Under the pieces are notes generated by a model. It had not been told where the DNA came from. It saw only the letters and a list, made by a program, of their open reading frames with translations, and made no database searches. A DNA stretch of 64,000 nucleotides from assembly GCA_026018925.1 (NCBI GenBank), contig JAKSZU010000018.1, positions 3,442,920-3,506,919 on the forward strand, in the 5' to 3' direction. Origin of the DNA: Tupaia tana. Taxonomy: Eukaryota; Chordata; Mammalia; Scandentia; Tupaiidae. Made by a program: the position numbers and the translations under genes. Every line of letters begins with the position of its first letter. Positions within the stretch are counted from its first letter, which is position 1. This document shows positions 21,480 through 32,027 of the stretch, one piece after another.

Positions 21480-22020
21480 CTGACTGAGACAGCACGGAGC
21501 AGGCAGCTGTTCCGCAGCTGTGACGGAACCGGAGCAGCCGGGGCCACGGAGCCCACCGAGCCCCACCCGGAGCCCTGGGTGCGTGGCGCCCCGCCCGGCC
21601 CGGCCCGGCCTCCTCGCACGTGCTCTGGCCAGGCCCCCGCCTGCTGCTCCAGCTGCCGGGCACGCGAGGCGCGCTCTGCCTGCACCCGACGAGGCCCTGA
21701 CACGTGTTAAAATAAATATTCCGCAAATATGATGTTCCATATGTATGACTCCGTGGGGTGATGATTTTTCCACTGATCGCTGTAAGTGACAGCTGTGCGG
21801 CAGCGCCGGGACACGGGCTCTGCAGCCCTCGCTGCGCCACTCGGCGGGGGCGGCGAGGGGGCACGCAGCGCGGAGCATCTGGCGACTCGGGCGTGAGGAG
21901 CCCGCACGCCTGTCAGCGTCGGCGCGGCGCATTAGCGATTCTGAGGGACGCTGGAGCAGGTGTTCCCAAGCTGCCTGTTCGTAATAATTACCTCTAGATT
22001 GTTTCAAAGTATTTCAGCAA
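21480..22020. promoter_or_regulatory. CpG-rich block with AT-rich, motif-dense cores
   Basis: CpG-rich DNA (for example GTGCGTGGCGCCCCGCCCGG near 21,580 and CGGCGGGGGCGGCGAGG near 21,843) surrounds AT-rich cores. At 21,700-21,800 these contain CACGTGTTAAAATAAATATT, CCGCAAATATGATG and GTGACAGCTGTG (TGACAG next to CAGCTG). At 21,960-22,015 they contain CGTAATAATTACC and CTAGATTGTTTCAAAG (TCF/LEF-like). The combination suits a CpG-island enhancer or an orphan promoter. A minus-strand frame spanning 21066-22007 has no recognisable domain, so I do not call a gene. Confidence 0.45.
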
Positions 22021-23095
22021 GATCCTGGAGGGCCGGGAGACTCGCAGGGGGAGCAGGCTGGGCGCTGGCTGCCCCGCCCGCCTCTCAGATGCCCGGGGCT
22101 GGGAGGCCTGGCCTGCAGGGCTGGGTGAGTCCCACTGCCCACGGCTTCACATGTGGCCCGTGCCCTAACGTGTCTGGGCCAGTGGTTAACAGCAACATGC
22201 CCCAATACTGTGACCCCAGAGGTTTCCCCAAGGCCCGGCCCCGGCCAGGAGCCCCGAGTCTATGTATGGCCTGCCGCAGAAGGCAGGGCCAGGGGCAGGA
22301 CAGTTACACGGTTTGGACAGTGCCCTCTGGCCTTGACTTCTGAGCGAGAACACTGGGGCGCTGGCACCGGGAGGTGGTGGCCTTTGTCCCCGGCCGGCTT
22401 CCAGTGTTCAGAATGCAGGTGCTCAATCAGCCCCCCACAAAGGAAGCAACAACAGACCAGCTGAAGAGCGGGGAACGGAGAATGCAGACGGTCACCATCG
22501 GGACGCGAGCCGCCTTCCTGGCTCAGAGGAGCCCAGGGTACTCGTCTCCCAGTACTCCCCGGACCCTAAGATCACTCTGCATCTGGGCCGCAGGGGGTGC
22601 GAGTGGCTCTGGGCTCGCTATTGTCGCAGGTGGGGCCCCACCAGGACACCATGGAAGGGGGACACTTCAGCCCCTGGGGAGTGCCCCAGGTCAGCCCTCC
22701 CAATGGGCATGAGTGCCAGGGCCAACCACCGACGGGGGTCCGGGGGCTCGGGGGCTCCCCCTGACAGCACCAGGCTGTGTGGGCTGCCCCCCGGACCAGC
22801 TGGATGGAACCTGGGGGCCTGCCTCTGCCTCGGGGGTGTCTGTGCCGGTCCGGAAATGGCTCCCAGTGGGCTGTGGCCTGTGTCTTCCGGCCGCTTCCAG
22901 CCCAAAGGGTGAGAGCAGTCCACTCTTCGGGGGTGGGGTGGGGAGCGTCAGATGGTGCGAATTCAGATCCTGGGGAAGGGCCCTGCTCTCCCTTCTGCTC
23001 TGCCTGTCTGCCAGGTGGCGGCTGGGGCCAGCCGCACCTGAGTGCCCCTCGGGCCGGGCTGTACTGGTGAGGGCTGGGAGCGGTGATGTCTGCAG
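22021..23095. other. GC-rich unique sequence
   Basis: Nothing is recognised. Confidence 0.5.
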
Positions 23096-23245
23096 CTGCC
23101 GTTTAAAAGCCAGGCAAGTTCAATATTAGCTCTGGGGTTTGTGCAATCTGTCGCCAGATAAAGCAGCCAGGCAGGTGAGTGAGCGGTGCCCTGCCCTGCC
23201 GCGCTGGAGCCCAGAGTGCCAGGCCTGGTTAATGAGCAGCCTCGG
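23096..23245. promoter_or_regulatory. Candidate conserved noncoding block
   Basis: CCGTTTAAAAGCCAGGC, AAGTTCAATATTAGCTC, TTTGTGCAATCTGTCG and CCAGATAAAGCAGCC, then GGTTAATGAGCAGCC, form an AT-richer island in GC-rich DNA with C/EBP-like (TTGTGCAAT) and GATA-like words. Confidence 0.33.
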
Positions 23246-23399
23246 GGCTCCCACGGCCCTCCTCCACGGCTGAGCCCAACCATAGGGCAGCAGTGCCCAC
23301 GCTGCGGAGCCCGTGAGGTTCCTCTCGCCGTACTCCACGGAAGTTCCCGGGTGGCCTCCCAGGCCCTGCGCGACCACCCCTCCTCGCCGACTCCAGCCT

Positions 23400-23560
23400 C
23401 CTGGGCACCCAGGCACACTCTGGCCTCAGGGCCTGTGCACCCACAGTGCCTCTGCCCAGAAGCCCCTCCTCCCGCCTGTCACCTCCCGGGGCCAGGCCGT
23501 CCCTCGGCAGCTGCAGCTCCCCATCATCTGTCCCGAGCTTCCCTCCACTGTCTGCCTTAT
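23400..23560 (+). repeat. L2-like fragment, plus strand
   Basis: CAGGGCCTGTGCACCCACAG, TGCCTCTGCCCAGAAGCCCC and a CACCTCCCGGGG word have the order of the L2 region 'ctgttccctctgcctggaatgctcttcc'. The copy is diverged. Confidence 0.42.
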
Positions 23561-23739
23561 TTTTTTGGCCAGACCAGGGCCAGGCACGGCTCCTCCTCCC
23601 GCCCTGCCCTCCCCGGGAGCAAGCGCCATCCCTCATTTAGTGGCTCGGTGGGGGTGCCCCGCCAGCTCCTTCCCCACGGAGCCTCTTACTGTCAGTCTTG
23701 CCGGGAGCCTCGCCTGCTCAGAGGACCCTGGCAGCACCC

Positions 23740-23835
23740 CTAGCGGAATTCATCTTTTATTCATGCCGATCGCGTCCGCGGGATTGCGTCTGGGGCACAG
23801 TCACTTAACCCATTAGAACACGCTGCTGCTGCGCA
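23740..23835. promoter_or_regulatory. Small candidate conserved noncoding block
   Basis: GGAATTCATCTTTTATTCATG, GATCGCGTCCGCGGG and CACTTAACCCATTAGAACACG stand out from the surroundings. TTTTATTCATG includes a caudal/HOX-like core. Confidence 0.28.
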
Positions 23836-24654
23836 GGCGGGACAACTGGGCCTCGACGGGCTCGGAGGGTCCGCCGGTGGGCAGCCTGGGTTCGAGGCCC
23901 GTCCCTCCCGACGCCAGGTTGTCCAGGGGCCCGTGAGTTCTGCACGTTTACAGAGCACGCCCGGGAGGGCGCCCGGAGGAATCCAGCCCGGGCCGCAGAG
24001 CCCTGAGCGTGGCCTGCCCGGGAAGGCCTCCTGGGTGAGCCTTACTGGTCCTCGTAGGACAGAAGCCCCGAGCCAGCGCCCCGAGCAGGCCAGGAACCAC
24101 CCGCCGGCTTCTCCACCCACCCCCCAGACGGGAGGGAGAAGCATGACGCGCTGTAGCTCACACCCCTCCACTCTGATGGACACCCCCATCTCACGCCCTC
24201 CACGCCCCCAGGTGGGACCCGCACAAGGGCAGTGAGCAGGAGCCGCCGGTCGGGAAACCTGCCCTCTGCTGCTGGCTCAGAAAGCAGTCGTCCTGTTTGC
24301 TGAGTCAATAAGCAGTGAACCAGCCGGCTGCTCCGGGAGACCTGATCGCCCGCTGTGCTGTGCATCCTCGGGCCAGGCCCAGCCCTCTCTGAGCCGGAGG
24401 TCCCTTTCTGTTGAAGAAGAGAGCTGTTCTGTGCGCTTCTGTGGGGCACGTGGTTCCAGGCTGGGTGTTTCCAGAGATGCGGTGGATGGGGTGACCTGCA
24501 GGAAGCAGGGCCTGGCAGGAGGCCCTGGGCACCCATGCCCCCAGATCCCCTCCGAACACTCCTCCCTGGACCCAGGTCACTGGTGGGGTGGGGGGCGTGT
24601 CCAGGAGGGACCTGCACCCCCTGCCTGGCCCTGCCCGCTAGCTTCCCGGAAACA
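23836..24654. other. GC-rich unique sequence
   Basis: Nothing is recognised apart from an isolated TTTGCTGAGTCAATAAGCAG word at 24,296-24,315, which contains an AP-1/MAF-like TGAGTCA. Confidence 0.5.
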
Positions 24655-24830
24655 AGCCGATCCCGGCGCTCACTGTGTGCGGGGCGCCCACGGATCCACT
24701 TCTCAACCTTGGCAATAATGCAGGTGGTTATTCTGCTTTACAGACCAGGAACTGGGGCCCAGAGGACTAAGTGACACAGGCGGAGAGTAGCAGAGTGGGG
24801 ACAAGGCACTCTGACTCCAGAGCGCCCCCA
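24655..24830 (-). repeat. MIR SINE, minus strand
   Basis: CACTGTGTGCGGGGCGCCC, CTTGGCAATAATGCAGGTGG, TTATTCTGCTTTACAGACC, AACTGGGGCCCAGAGG, CTAAGTGACACAGGCGG and ACTCTGACTCCAGAGC follow reverse MIR over most of its length. Confidence 0.7.
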
Positions 24831-26839
24831 GGAGGACAGGGCAGCCTCACACACAGAGGGTGCACAGTCCTCGTGGCCATGGCTGACAGTGGCGCCCCCT
24901 GGTGGAGACCTGTGACACTGCAGCTCCAAGCTCCAGGCTGGGGGCACCTTGCACTCTGGGGGAGCCCTTTCTCTGAGCTCCTGAAGGCTGGCAGCGGCTG
25001 ACTGAGGCCCTCCAGGAAACAGTGGGGTTCCAGCGTCAGCGGCTGCTTCCCTGCTGCTCACTTCTGTCCCTGCCTGTCACTGCAAAGAGGCGAGGAGGTG
25101 GTCCCCAGCCCTGCAGCCTCCTGGGCTCACAGCACCGGGGAGCCCCTGGGGCCTGAAAGCGATTGGGGGTGGGGGTGGGGGGAGGCGAGGAAGAAGCGAA
25201 CCCTGCTGGGTCCCTGGGCCGGTGTCCTGGTGCTGTCACACCAAGTGGTCGCGTGGGGGCTGGAATCGACAGAAACGGGGCCCTCACGGTCCTGGAGGCC
25301 AGGAGCCCACAGCCAGCTGTCGTGGGGCAGGCACGTGGGGGTCCCCGGGAGGGCCTCCTGCCAGTCCAGCACGCCTTCATGCTGTGATGCTCCTGGCTTG
25401 CAGATGCTGTCCTCCCATCTGCCAGGTCAGCCCGTGGCCCTCTGCGTCTGCCTGTGTCTTCTCCTCTGCTCATGGGGACACCCGTCACTGGACTAGGGCC
25501 ACCTGCTCGGGCATGGCCTCGCCTTCACTAGTCACGTCTGCAAAGACCGTTTTCACGGCAGGACACGTTCTGAGGTTCCGGTGCTTGCATGTCTGGGGGC
25601 CCCGCCTGACGCGGGCACCGTCCACGTGTGGCAGTGACTCGCCCCGATGGCTCCCCACCCAGCACCAAGGCCCTGCTGCCTCCATGGCTTTGTGCCTCAG
25701 CCTGCCTCGCGCATGTCCTCGGGGACCTTCGTCTGCCTTTCTCCCGAGAGCCGGGCTCAGTCATCACCACTCTCAGGAAGCCCTCCCTGAGTACAGGCTG
25801 CATTGAAGGCCGTCGGGCCCCCCGCCCTGTGCTTGCTCCGGCCAGGTGACCAGCAGCGGTCTAGTGTCTGTCAAGGGAACAGTCAGCTCCTCGAGGGGGG
25901 TGGAGGGGTAGGGGCGGGGGAGCAGGGACTTGTCCTGGTGGTTTGGCATCCCCGGCCCTCAAGCCAACTCCCAGGTCACAGGAGAGCGGCTGGTAAAGGG
26001 TGACCGAGCAGCTGGGGGCCTCAGTGTCCTCCCCGCTCAGGTCTACCCTGCTGTGCCCTGCCCCGGCCGCCCCACGCCCAGGCCCTGGGTGGGTCCCGCT
26101 GGGCACTACAGCTGCAACCCCGTGAGCCCCAGGCCGCTCCCACGGGCCGGGGCCGGGGCAGTACCCGGTGTCTGCACAGATCCCAGGCGGGCATGCGAGT
26201 GTGTTCTAAACCCAGGCCCACGCTGGACGGAGGTCCTGGGCTCCAGCCCTCAGCGAGCCTTTCGGGCCGGGCGCCCGCACTGCTGTCCCTGCTGTGACCA
26301 ACGCAGTGCCAGGCGCGGGCTGGACTCCGGAGATCCCAGGGGGCAGCCCAGCCTCCCAGCCTCCATGCCCTCTGGGCCTGGAGGGCGCCCACAGTCTAGC
26401 TCTGGTAGCGACTTCCCAGCCCCCAGCCCCAGTGGCTCTGCACAGGCTCTCGGGCGGCTCCTCCCCAGTCCCCGGTCGGGTGAGGGCCTGCTCTTCCGCC
26501 CCAACCTGCTCCCCCAGCTGCCGCATCAGCACACCCGGAGGTGATCTGCGGCCTGCTGCTCGGGCATCCTGCCCCCGCTCCCACATGTCCTGCCAGCCAC
26601 GGCTCAGAGCTCCCTCTTCCAGGCAGCCCACCTGCCTGCTTCAACAAGCTGTCATCTCTTGCCCAAATGGCCCCCTGATCGTCCCCCATTGGCTATCCCT
26701 GACACAGTGACTGGGGACGTAGGGTCAGCACCTGGAGGGGCGGGTGGGACTCTCTCCTCGGCCCTTGGCGGTGCCTGCCCCCACATCCTACAGACAGCAG
26801 TGGCTTCTCTGTGGGGAGATCAGGAAGGCTGCTGGCCTG
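24831..26839. other. GC-rich sequence with a G-quadruplex-type run and an L2-like trace
   Basis: At 25,164-25,194 the sequence GGGGGTGGGGGTGGGGGGAGG provides four or more G tracts. At about 25,640-25,790 a CTCTCAGGAAGCCCTCCCTG word resembles the L2 'caggaagccttccctga' motif. No exon is recognised in this 2-kb stretch. Confidence 0.45.
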
Positions 26840-26950
26840 TGTGTTCCTGACCCTGAGAAGAATGGAGTGAAGTCAGAGAGGGCTTCCTGGAGGAGGTGGG
26901 GATGATCCAGATGGGCAGCCAGGGACTAGGGCGTGGGGGTCAGATAAAGA
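26840..26950 (-). repeat. L2-like fragment, minus strand
   Basis: GAAGTCAGAGAGGGCTTCCTGG, then GGAGGAGGTGGGGATGATCC resembles the reversed L2 motif 'cagggaaggcttcctggaggaggtgacattt'. Confidence 0.52.
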
Positions 26951-27503
26951 ATGGGAGTGGAGGTGAGCGCTGCGCTGAGAAAGCTAGGAGCGAGCCACGT
27001 CGATCCCGGGGGGCCATGTCTGGGATGGCCCTGGGCCCGGAGGCCAAACCGTCCAGCCCACCTCTGTGACTGTGTGCTTACCCTGCCGCGGGGCAGCCAG
27101 AAAGCCTGTCCGGCACATTCCAGCCCTTCCCACCCAGTCCCACTGAGTCAGACGGTGGGGGCAGAGCCCAGCAGTCTGGGGGACTTTAACACGCCCTCCT
27201 GGGGATTCTGGAGTCTGAGAGCCCTGATCTGGCTCTGCTGGAGTCTTGGGACTCTGGCACCTGCGCCCCACCTATGGCCACTAGTCCGGGGCCCGGCCCT
27301 CCACACCAGGAGTGTCACCCAGACACAGGCCGGCTGAGTGCCTGCGCCAGCCCGTGGAGACACTCTGGATTGGGCAGGAGGGGGGCTCCTGCATACGCGT
27401 GCCGGTCCTTCCAGACCCCGAGGTTGGAGCGAGGAGCAGAGACCCTGGCCTGGACGAGTGGGGTCAGAGCACAGAACACAGATGCCGAGGCACAGCGGCC
27501 GAG
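26951..27503. other. GC-rich unique sequence
   Basis: Nothing is recognised. Confidence 0.5.
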
Positions 27504-27710
27504 CTTTCTTTCATCGTCGGAGGGTGCGTACCTGGCCAAGGACAGAGACAGAGGCCGAGAGTACCCCAATGGGGAGTGGTCACGTGGCTACTCCTCCATG
27601 TCCCCATCCTGCCAGGATTTGGGGCACGCATGCATACGTGCCCTGCATGGTTTTCAACCTCTGTCAGCCACGTGGGATCTGTCCCCCTTAACTACGTCAC
27701 CAGCTCCCTG
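27504..27710 (-). mobile_element. tRNA-derived SINE, family A, copy 4 (decayed)
   Basis: The order GGCCAAGGACAGAGACAGAGG, TACCCCAATGGGGAGTGG, GGATTTGGGGCACGCATGC, GCATGGTTTTCAACC, AGCCACGTGGGATCTG and CTTAACTACGTCACCAGC matches family A on the minus strand. The B-box segment between the CATGGTTTTCA and AGCCACGTGG words is deleted, and the tail is short. Confidence 0.68.
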
Positions 27711-28355
27711 AGCTACACAAGCACTGGGCAGTGGGCCAGCCTCACACTCCGGTCTCATGCTAGACTCGCGCCCAGTGGCTGACCGGCTGCCGAGCTGGGC
27801 TGGCCGTACCCCTGGGGAGGCCTATCTGGCTGTTCTGACTGGGCGGCGGGTCACGGTAGACCCCTGGCAGTGGGTCGCGGCCAGTGCACAGGCAGCCCCC
27901 ACCACCGGGGACAATGGGAGCCGAGGACCCGAGTGCTGGGGGAGACCCTGGGCTCCAGGGAGGTCTCGGGCCTCCAGTCCACCTGACAGCAGGAGCCGGC
28001 GACGGCCTCCACGTGCCTGAGCCAGGCTCTGGGGCTCCTAGCCAGGAAACCTGGTCGGCTGCTCCAGGGTCCGGCGGAGTCTCGAGTACCAGGCAGGCAC
28101 CACTCGCTGTCCCCTCAGCCCTGTCCCTCTAGAGAAAGAGGACATGGCCCTCCAGGCCTGGCAGGGTGGAGCGTGATGCCCGGGGCTGGGCCGGCGTGCA
28201 CCGTCCTGTCCCCCTCACACGCCTGCTCCCGGCTGGGCTCCAGACAGAACAGAACCCCGCATTCCACCTGGAGACGCAGGCGGCCCCTCGGGGCTCCCAG
28301 CTCCCGGCTCCAGGCTCCGAGCCCCCTCCAGCCGCTCACTGACAAGCCCCGGTTC
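27711..28355. other. GC-rich unique sequence
   Basis: Nothing is recognised. Confidence 0.5.
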
Positions 28356-28850
28356 CAGGAGCGGTTCATATTTAATAACGCAATTTATATTCCGCTCTCA
28401 ACATAAACTATTGTGAAGGCGCTCTAATGTAAAAATACATCTGGCTTGTCGATAGTTTATCTTCCGGATCTGCATCTAAATCCCTGGGCCTGACTTATGG
28501 CTGCACCACTGTCTAATGAATAAAAAGGTGCAAATTATAGGCCCGGCTTTAATGCTCATCATAAAATTAGACGGTAGTTGCAAAAGCCGCATTCTCCTGC
28601 CCACAGCGCTGGACGGCGCGCCATAAATAAAGTGCATTTAATGTATCCCAGGGCCGCGCAGAGCCGGGACGGTGTGTTACTGCTCGGCCTTCGACGGGTC
28701 CGCCGCGAGTTCAATGAAGTGATAAGGGATCCATCATGTGAATTTATGTTAACTGTCTCCTCGCAAAGCCATGGCCTCAACACTGTAAATAGCCCACAAT
28801 CCTTCTAGCAGGCCCGCCTGCCAATAAAACTGTCACCGCAGCCTGGCAGC
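28356..28850. promoter_or_regulatory. Strong candidate developmental enhancer (conserved noncoding element)
   Basis: Nearly 500 bp of AT-rich, non-repetitive DNA sits abruptly between GC-rich flanks. Motif-like words include CATATTTAATAACGCAATTT, AACTATTGTGAAGG (SOX-like), TCGATAGTTTATCTTCCGG (GATA beside ETS), TCTAATGAATAAAAAGG, GGCGCGCCATAAATAAAG (caudal/HOX-like), TTTAATGTATCCC, GTGATAAGGGATCC (GATA) and GTGAATTTATGTTAACTG. Open frames are short, and no splice-bounded frame stands out. The contrast with flanking composition and the lack of any repeat signature are what deep conserved elements look like. Alignment was not possible here. Confidence 0.55.
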
Positions 28851-29832
28851 AAGCACCTTCAGGACAGGGGGACAGCGCTGCGTTCTGGCCGACCGAGCTG
28901 CGCCTCCCACCCTCCCGGCTCTGCGCGGCTTGACGGCTGCACAGGGAATGAGCCTTCTCACAGTCATCGCGGGCCCCACGGGGCACAGGGCCGGCGCCGG
29001 AGAGGGTCTGCCTGGGCCCTGGCGGGCAGGCCCTGGGCTGAGAAGGGCCACATGCCTCGGCCGGGGGCAGGCCCGGGGCCCGGGTGGGGACCCCGGTCTG
29101 CGCCCCTCATCTCCGGACGGCGTAGCCCTGAAGCCCCGGCTATGGGCTTCCTGGGCAGGCAGTAACGGTCACTCGCTCGCTCGCTCACACCGAGAATGGA
29201 AACTGCGTCCAGCACTTGCCCCATTCTGGGCTACGCAGGTGCAAAGAGGACATCTCCCTCTGCAGGGAGACCCGAGAGTTGAGAAGACGAGACACACGAA
29301 CACGAACACTGAGGCACGCTGCTACCCACGCACCTGGTTCACAGCCACCAGCCCGTCTCTGAGCCACGGCACGAGCCCTTGGCCGTGGGTTGTAACTGAG
29401 CCCCCAGGAGGCCGTGACACCAAGACACTGAAGAAGAAGCGCGGGAGCACCCACGTGGAGGAAGGCTTAGCGTGTGCCCGGGGTAGGTCGGGATCTAAAA
29501 TGTGAAGCTTGCACTACAGGCCACAGGTGTGCAAATCCAAGACACGTGCAGCTGCCCACGGGCCACTGAGGCAGCTCCCGAGATACCAGCTGCCCCGGCG
29601 GGCAAAAGCGCTGGTCTCCTGCCGCCGTCCCAGACGCTCCACACCCCTCCCTGCCCCGTGTCAGCCAGGGCTCACATGTGGCCTGTGGGGTCTGTCCAGA
29701 GCCTCTATTTTCTGTTTCATTGCAGCCGTTCTGAATGGCCATGCTGGGGCCAGCTCTCAGGGACAGCCTGTCCATTACATGTGTAATGGACACCATGGTA
29801 GATAACACGTCTGGAACATGTGCGCTAACACC
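28851..29832. other. GC-rich unique sequence
   Basis: A GCTCGCTCGCTC triplet of tetranucleotides lies at about 29,172-29,186. Otherwise nothing is recognised. Confidence 0.5.
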
Positions 29833-30208
29833 ATTTTTTTGTTTATTGCGCTATACAGTAAGTGCACTCACCAGAGACAGAGACAGGGAGAAAGAGAGAT
29901 ATCACCCCCAGGGGGATGGCCATGCCACAATCCTTTCCCCTCCACTCTCCTCTCTGGATTTTGGGCATGCACATGTGCCCAGTGTGATTTTAAAAAATTA
30001 TTTATTTAATTTTATCTATTATTATTATTATTTAATTTGACCAGAGATAAAAGGAAAGTGAGAAAGCAAGCCGCCAGGTCTGGGACTTGAACTGTGGTCA
30101 GTCGTATGGGAATCCAGCACCTTAGCCACACTACCTGCTGCTCCCAACCTGGTATGATTTTCAAGCAGCACTCAGTCGGCCATATAGGATCCAGCCACCT
30201 GCTGGCCC
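29833..30208 (-). mobile_element. tRNA-derived SINE, family A, copy 5 (interrupted)
   Basis: The T-rich edge, TTGCGCTATACAGTAAGTGC, CCAGAGACAGAGACAGGG, CACCCCCAGGGGGATGGCC, GGATTTTGGGCATGCACATG and GCCCAGTGTGATTTT belong to family A and continue after an insertion as TTTTCAAGCAGCACTCAGTCGG, CCATATAGGATCCAGCC and ACCTGCTGGCC. A family B element (29,992-30,152) lies between TGTGATTTT and TATGATTTT, a slightly diverged target-site duplication. The B-box stretch is missing from the right part. Confidence 0.82.
29992..30152 (-). mobile_element. tRNA-derived SINE, family B, copy 3, nested in family A
   Basis: An AT-rich tail (TTATTTATTTAATTTTATC and ATTATT repeats), TTTGACCAGAGATAAAAGG, AAGTGAGAAAGCAAGCCGCC, GGTCTGGGACTTGAACTGTGG (reverse B-box) and a head ending CCACACTACCTGCTGC give a complete minus-strand family B element. 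Its flanks, TGTGATTTT and TATGATTTT, are consistent with a target-site duplication inside family A copy 5. Confidence 0.83.
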
Positions 30209-30560
30209 TGCTAGAAATGTGATCATGGTGGTACAGCTCGACCCCAACAGGGAGAGTGCGGCGTTGAGAGACCCTTGCCGGGAGCTCTGGGACCGGGTGG
30301 AGAACCCTGCCCCACAGCCTGTCTCTGACACGGCGGACATGAGCCGCCCGGTACGTGGGCACCGGGGTGCTCAGCAAGCCGCAGCCCCCTCACACAGCGC
30401 TTGCCTGTGAGCCCACCGCCTGCCCCTCATCCTAGCAGGTGGTCCTCCCTGTGTGGCCACCGCGGCCACCCTGTCCCTGCCGAGTGCCAGGCCTGAGTCT
30501 GCAGCACCTCAACCACCTGCCAGGAAGCCCCGGGCAGCGGGTAGGACCTCCTGCCCCACG
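30209..30560. other. GC-rich unique sequence
   Basis: Nothing is recognised. Confidence 0.5.
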
Positions 30561-30564
30561 GCCT

Positions 30565-30660
30565 TGGGGGCTGGCTCGGTCGCCTGGCCTGCTACCTGAC
30601 TGGAAGGAGGAACAGGGACCCCCCCTTGGGGTCAGAAACCAAACCAGAGCCCCCGGCGCC
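30565..30660 (+). repeat. Diverged local duplication, copy 1
   Basis: GGCTGGCTCGGTCGCCTGGCC and the following GAAGGAGGAACAGGGACCC, CTTGGGGTCAGAAACCAAACC align with 32409-32495. The two copies share orientation, are about 1.8 kb apart and differ at roughly one position in six by eye. Confidence 0.65.
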
Positions 30661-30717
30661 CCCTCCGGCTGTGGCTCTCTGCTCCGGGCCACCTGTCCCA
30701 CCCACTCAGATGGCCTG

Positions 30718-30870
30718 AAGACGCCCTAATAATAGCAGTGCTAAATCCTCCTGGCCAGTTCTGCTCCATTTCTATAAATAATGTAGAATCTTTTTATTTA
30801 CTGACAGGTTGTAAAAGTATCCGGGAGAACGACGTGAATTCAGGAGCTGCTGAATAATGTAGGGCTCCAG
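30718..30870. promoter_or_regulatory. Candidate conserved noncoding block
   Basis: The island contains GACGCCCTAATAATAGC, ATTTCTATAAATAATGTAG, TCTTTTTATTTACTGACAGG, GTAAAAGTATCCGGG and GCTGAATAATGTAGGG. The AT-rich texture amid GC-rich flanks and the lack of repeat features suggest regulatory DNA. ATTTACTGACAGG could also mimic a splice acceptor, but no supporting frame follows. Confidence 0.4.
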
Positions 30871-31137
30871 GCGGGCTCCCTCGGGCTGGGCACTCCCTGC
30901 CGCCCCTCCGAGACGCACCCCTGACCTGAGCCGCACTTCCTCCGGGTGGGATTCTGCGGTTCAGCCTCCACACTGAGGCCGTGGGGGTTCCGGGGGCTCC
31001 GGGCATGGTCTGCGGATTTGCACCTTCACTGCCCCAAGATTCAAACCGGGCCCAGGCCAGCAGCTCCTCTGGCAGACGGACAGATGTGTGGTCAAAGCCA
31101 AGGCCCAGAGAGACTCCTCCCAGGCGCATGCACATGT

Positions 31138-31232
31138 GACACACACACACACACTCACTCACTCACACACGCATGCATCCAGACACAAGCCCACACACAA
31201 AACCACAACCACGCATGGACACACAGAACACA
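31138..31232 (+). repeat. (CA)n-rich microsatellite
   Basis: CA dinucleotides interspersed with CACT and CATG words. It is an imperfect simple repeat with Z-DNA potential. Confidence 0.9.
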
Positions 31233-31319
31233 CACGGAACCGCCAGACACCCACGCCGGCTTCCCCGTGTCTCTGAGGAACTAAACCTCCGCAGGGCGGG
31301 GAGGGCTGACAGGGCCTTG

Positions 31320-31390
31320 GGTGGGTAATTCCCGATTGTTCTTGCTGTGGAAGAACGGGCATTAATTACTCAAGCTGCCGGCTCAGTGGT
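31320..31390. promoter_or_regulatory. Short candidate conserved noncoding block
   Basis: GTGGGTAATTCCCGATTGTTC and GGGCATTAATTACTCAAGC include a TTAATTA homeodomain core and a SOX-like ATTGTT within 60 bp. Confidence 0.33.
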
Positions 31391-32027
31391 GAGGGCGCGG
31401 TGGTTAGTGGTCCATGGCGGCTCCCAGCGGCCTCACCGCTGAGCGGGTAGTGTCTCCCTGGCCGGCAGGGACCCCGTGGCAGCCCAGCGAGGGGCAGTGA
31501 GGGCCGACAGGCACAGAGCCCTGCCACCACCAGGCCTGGTCCGCGAGCCGCGCACGTGCTCCCAGCTGGTCCCCGACTCGGCAGGACGCAGCCCGCGAGC
31601 AGGGAGCTCTGCACCCGCCCACGCACAGGGCAGCACCTGGCACACAGTAGGTGTTAGTCAGCGCCGGGGCCTGCCGTCTGCCTGTGGGAGCGGTCAGAAA
31701 CCAGGCAGCATCGTCCAAGGAGGGCCAGGGTCTTCCCAGGGGCCCTCGGGAAGGAGGATGAAGTTCAGGGTGGGTCAGCCACGGCAAGGTCCTCGTCCCG
31801 GGGCTGCGGGGCGTGGGAGCGGCTGCGTCACGGCTGCTCTTGTCGGGGTGTGCTCAGCATGTCACAGTGAGTCTGTGGACAGAGCCCCACCTGGGAGCCC
31901 ACGTTTCTGCAGCCTGACTTGGGGCGGCTGGAGGGGGCTCAGCACCGGGACCTCACAGAACCAGCAGCTCCCTGTGGGCACACAGGCCAAGAGCTGCCTG
32001 TCATGGAGTCTAAAGGGCTCCAACAGC
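31391..32027. other. GC-rich sequence with a possible L2 end
   Basis: At 31,625-31,665 GCACCTGGCACACAGTAGG followed by TGTTAG resembles the L2 3' end. No gene is recognised. Confidence 0.42.

Noticed and set aside
21066-22007. Minus-strand gene starting at the CpG-rich block
   Set aside because: The 313-codon frame has no recognisable domain and crosses DNA with enhancer-like texture; transcript data would be needed.
30795-30830. Splice acceptor and exon after TCTTTTTATTTACTGACAGG
   Set aside because: The pyrimidine tract is poor and no convincing open frame bounded by a donor follows.
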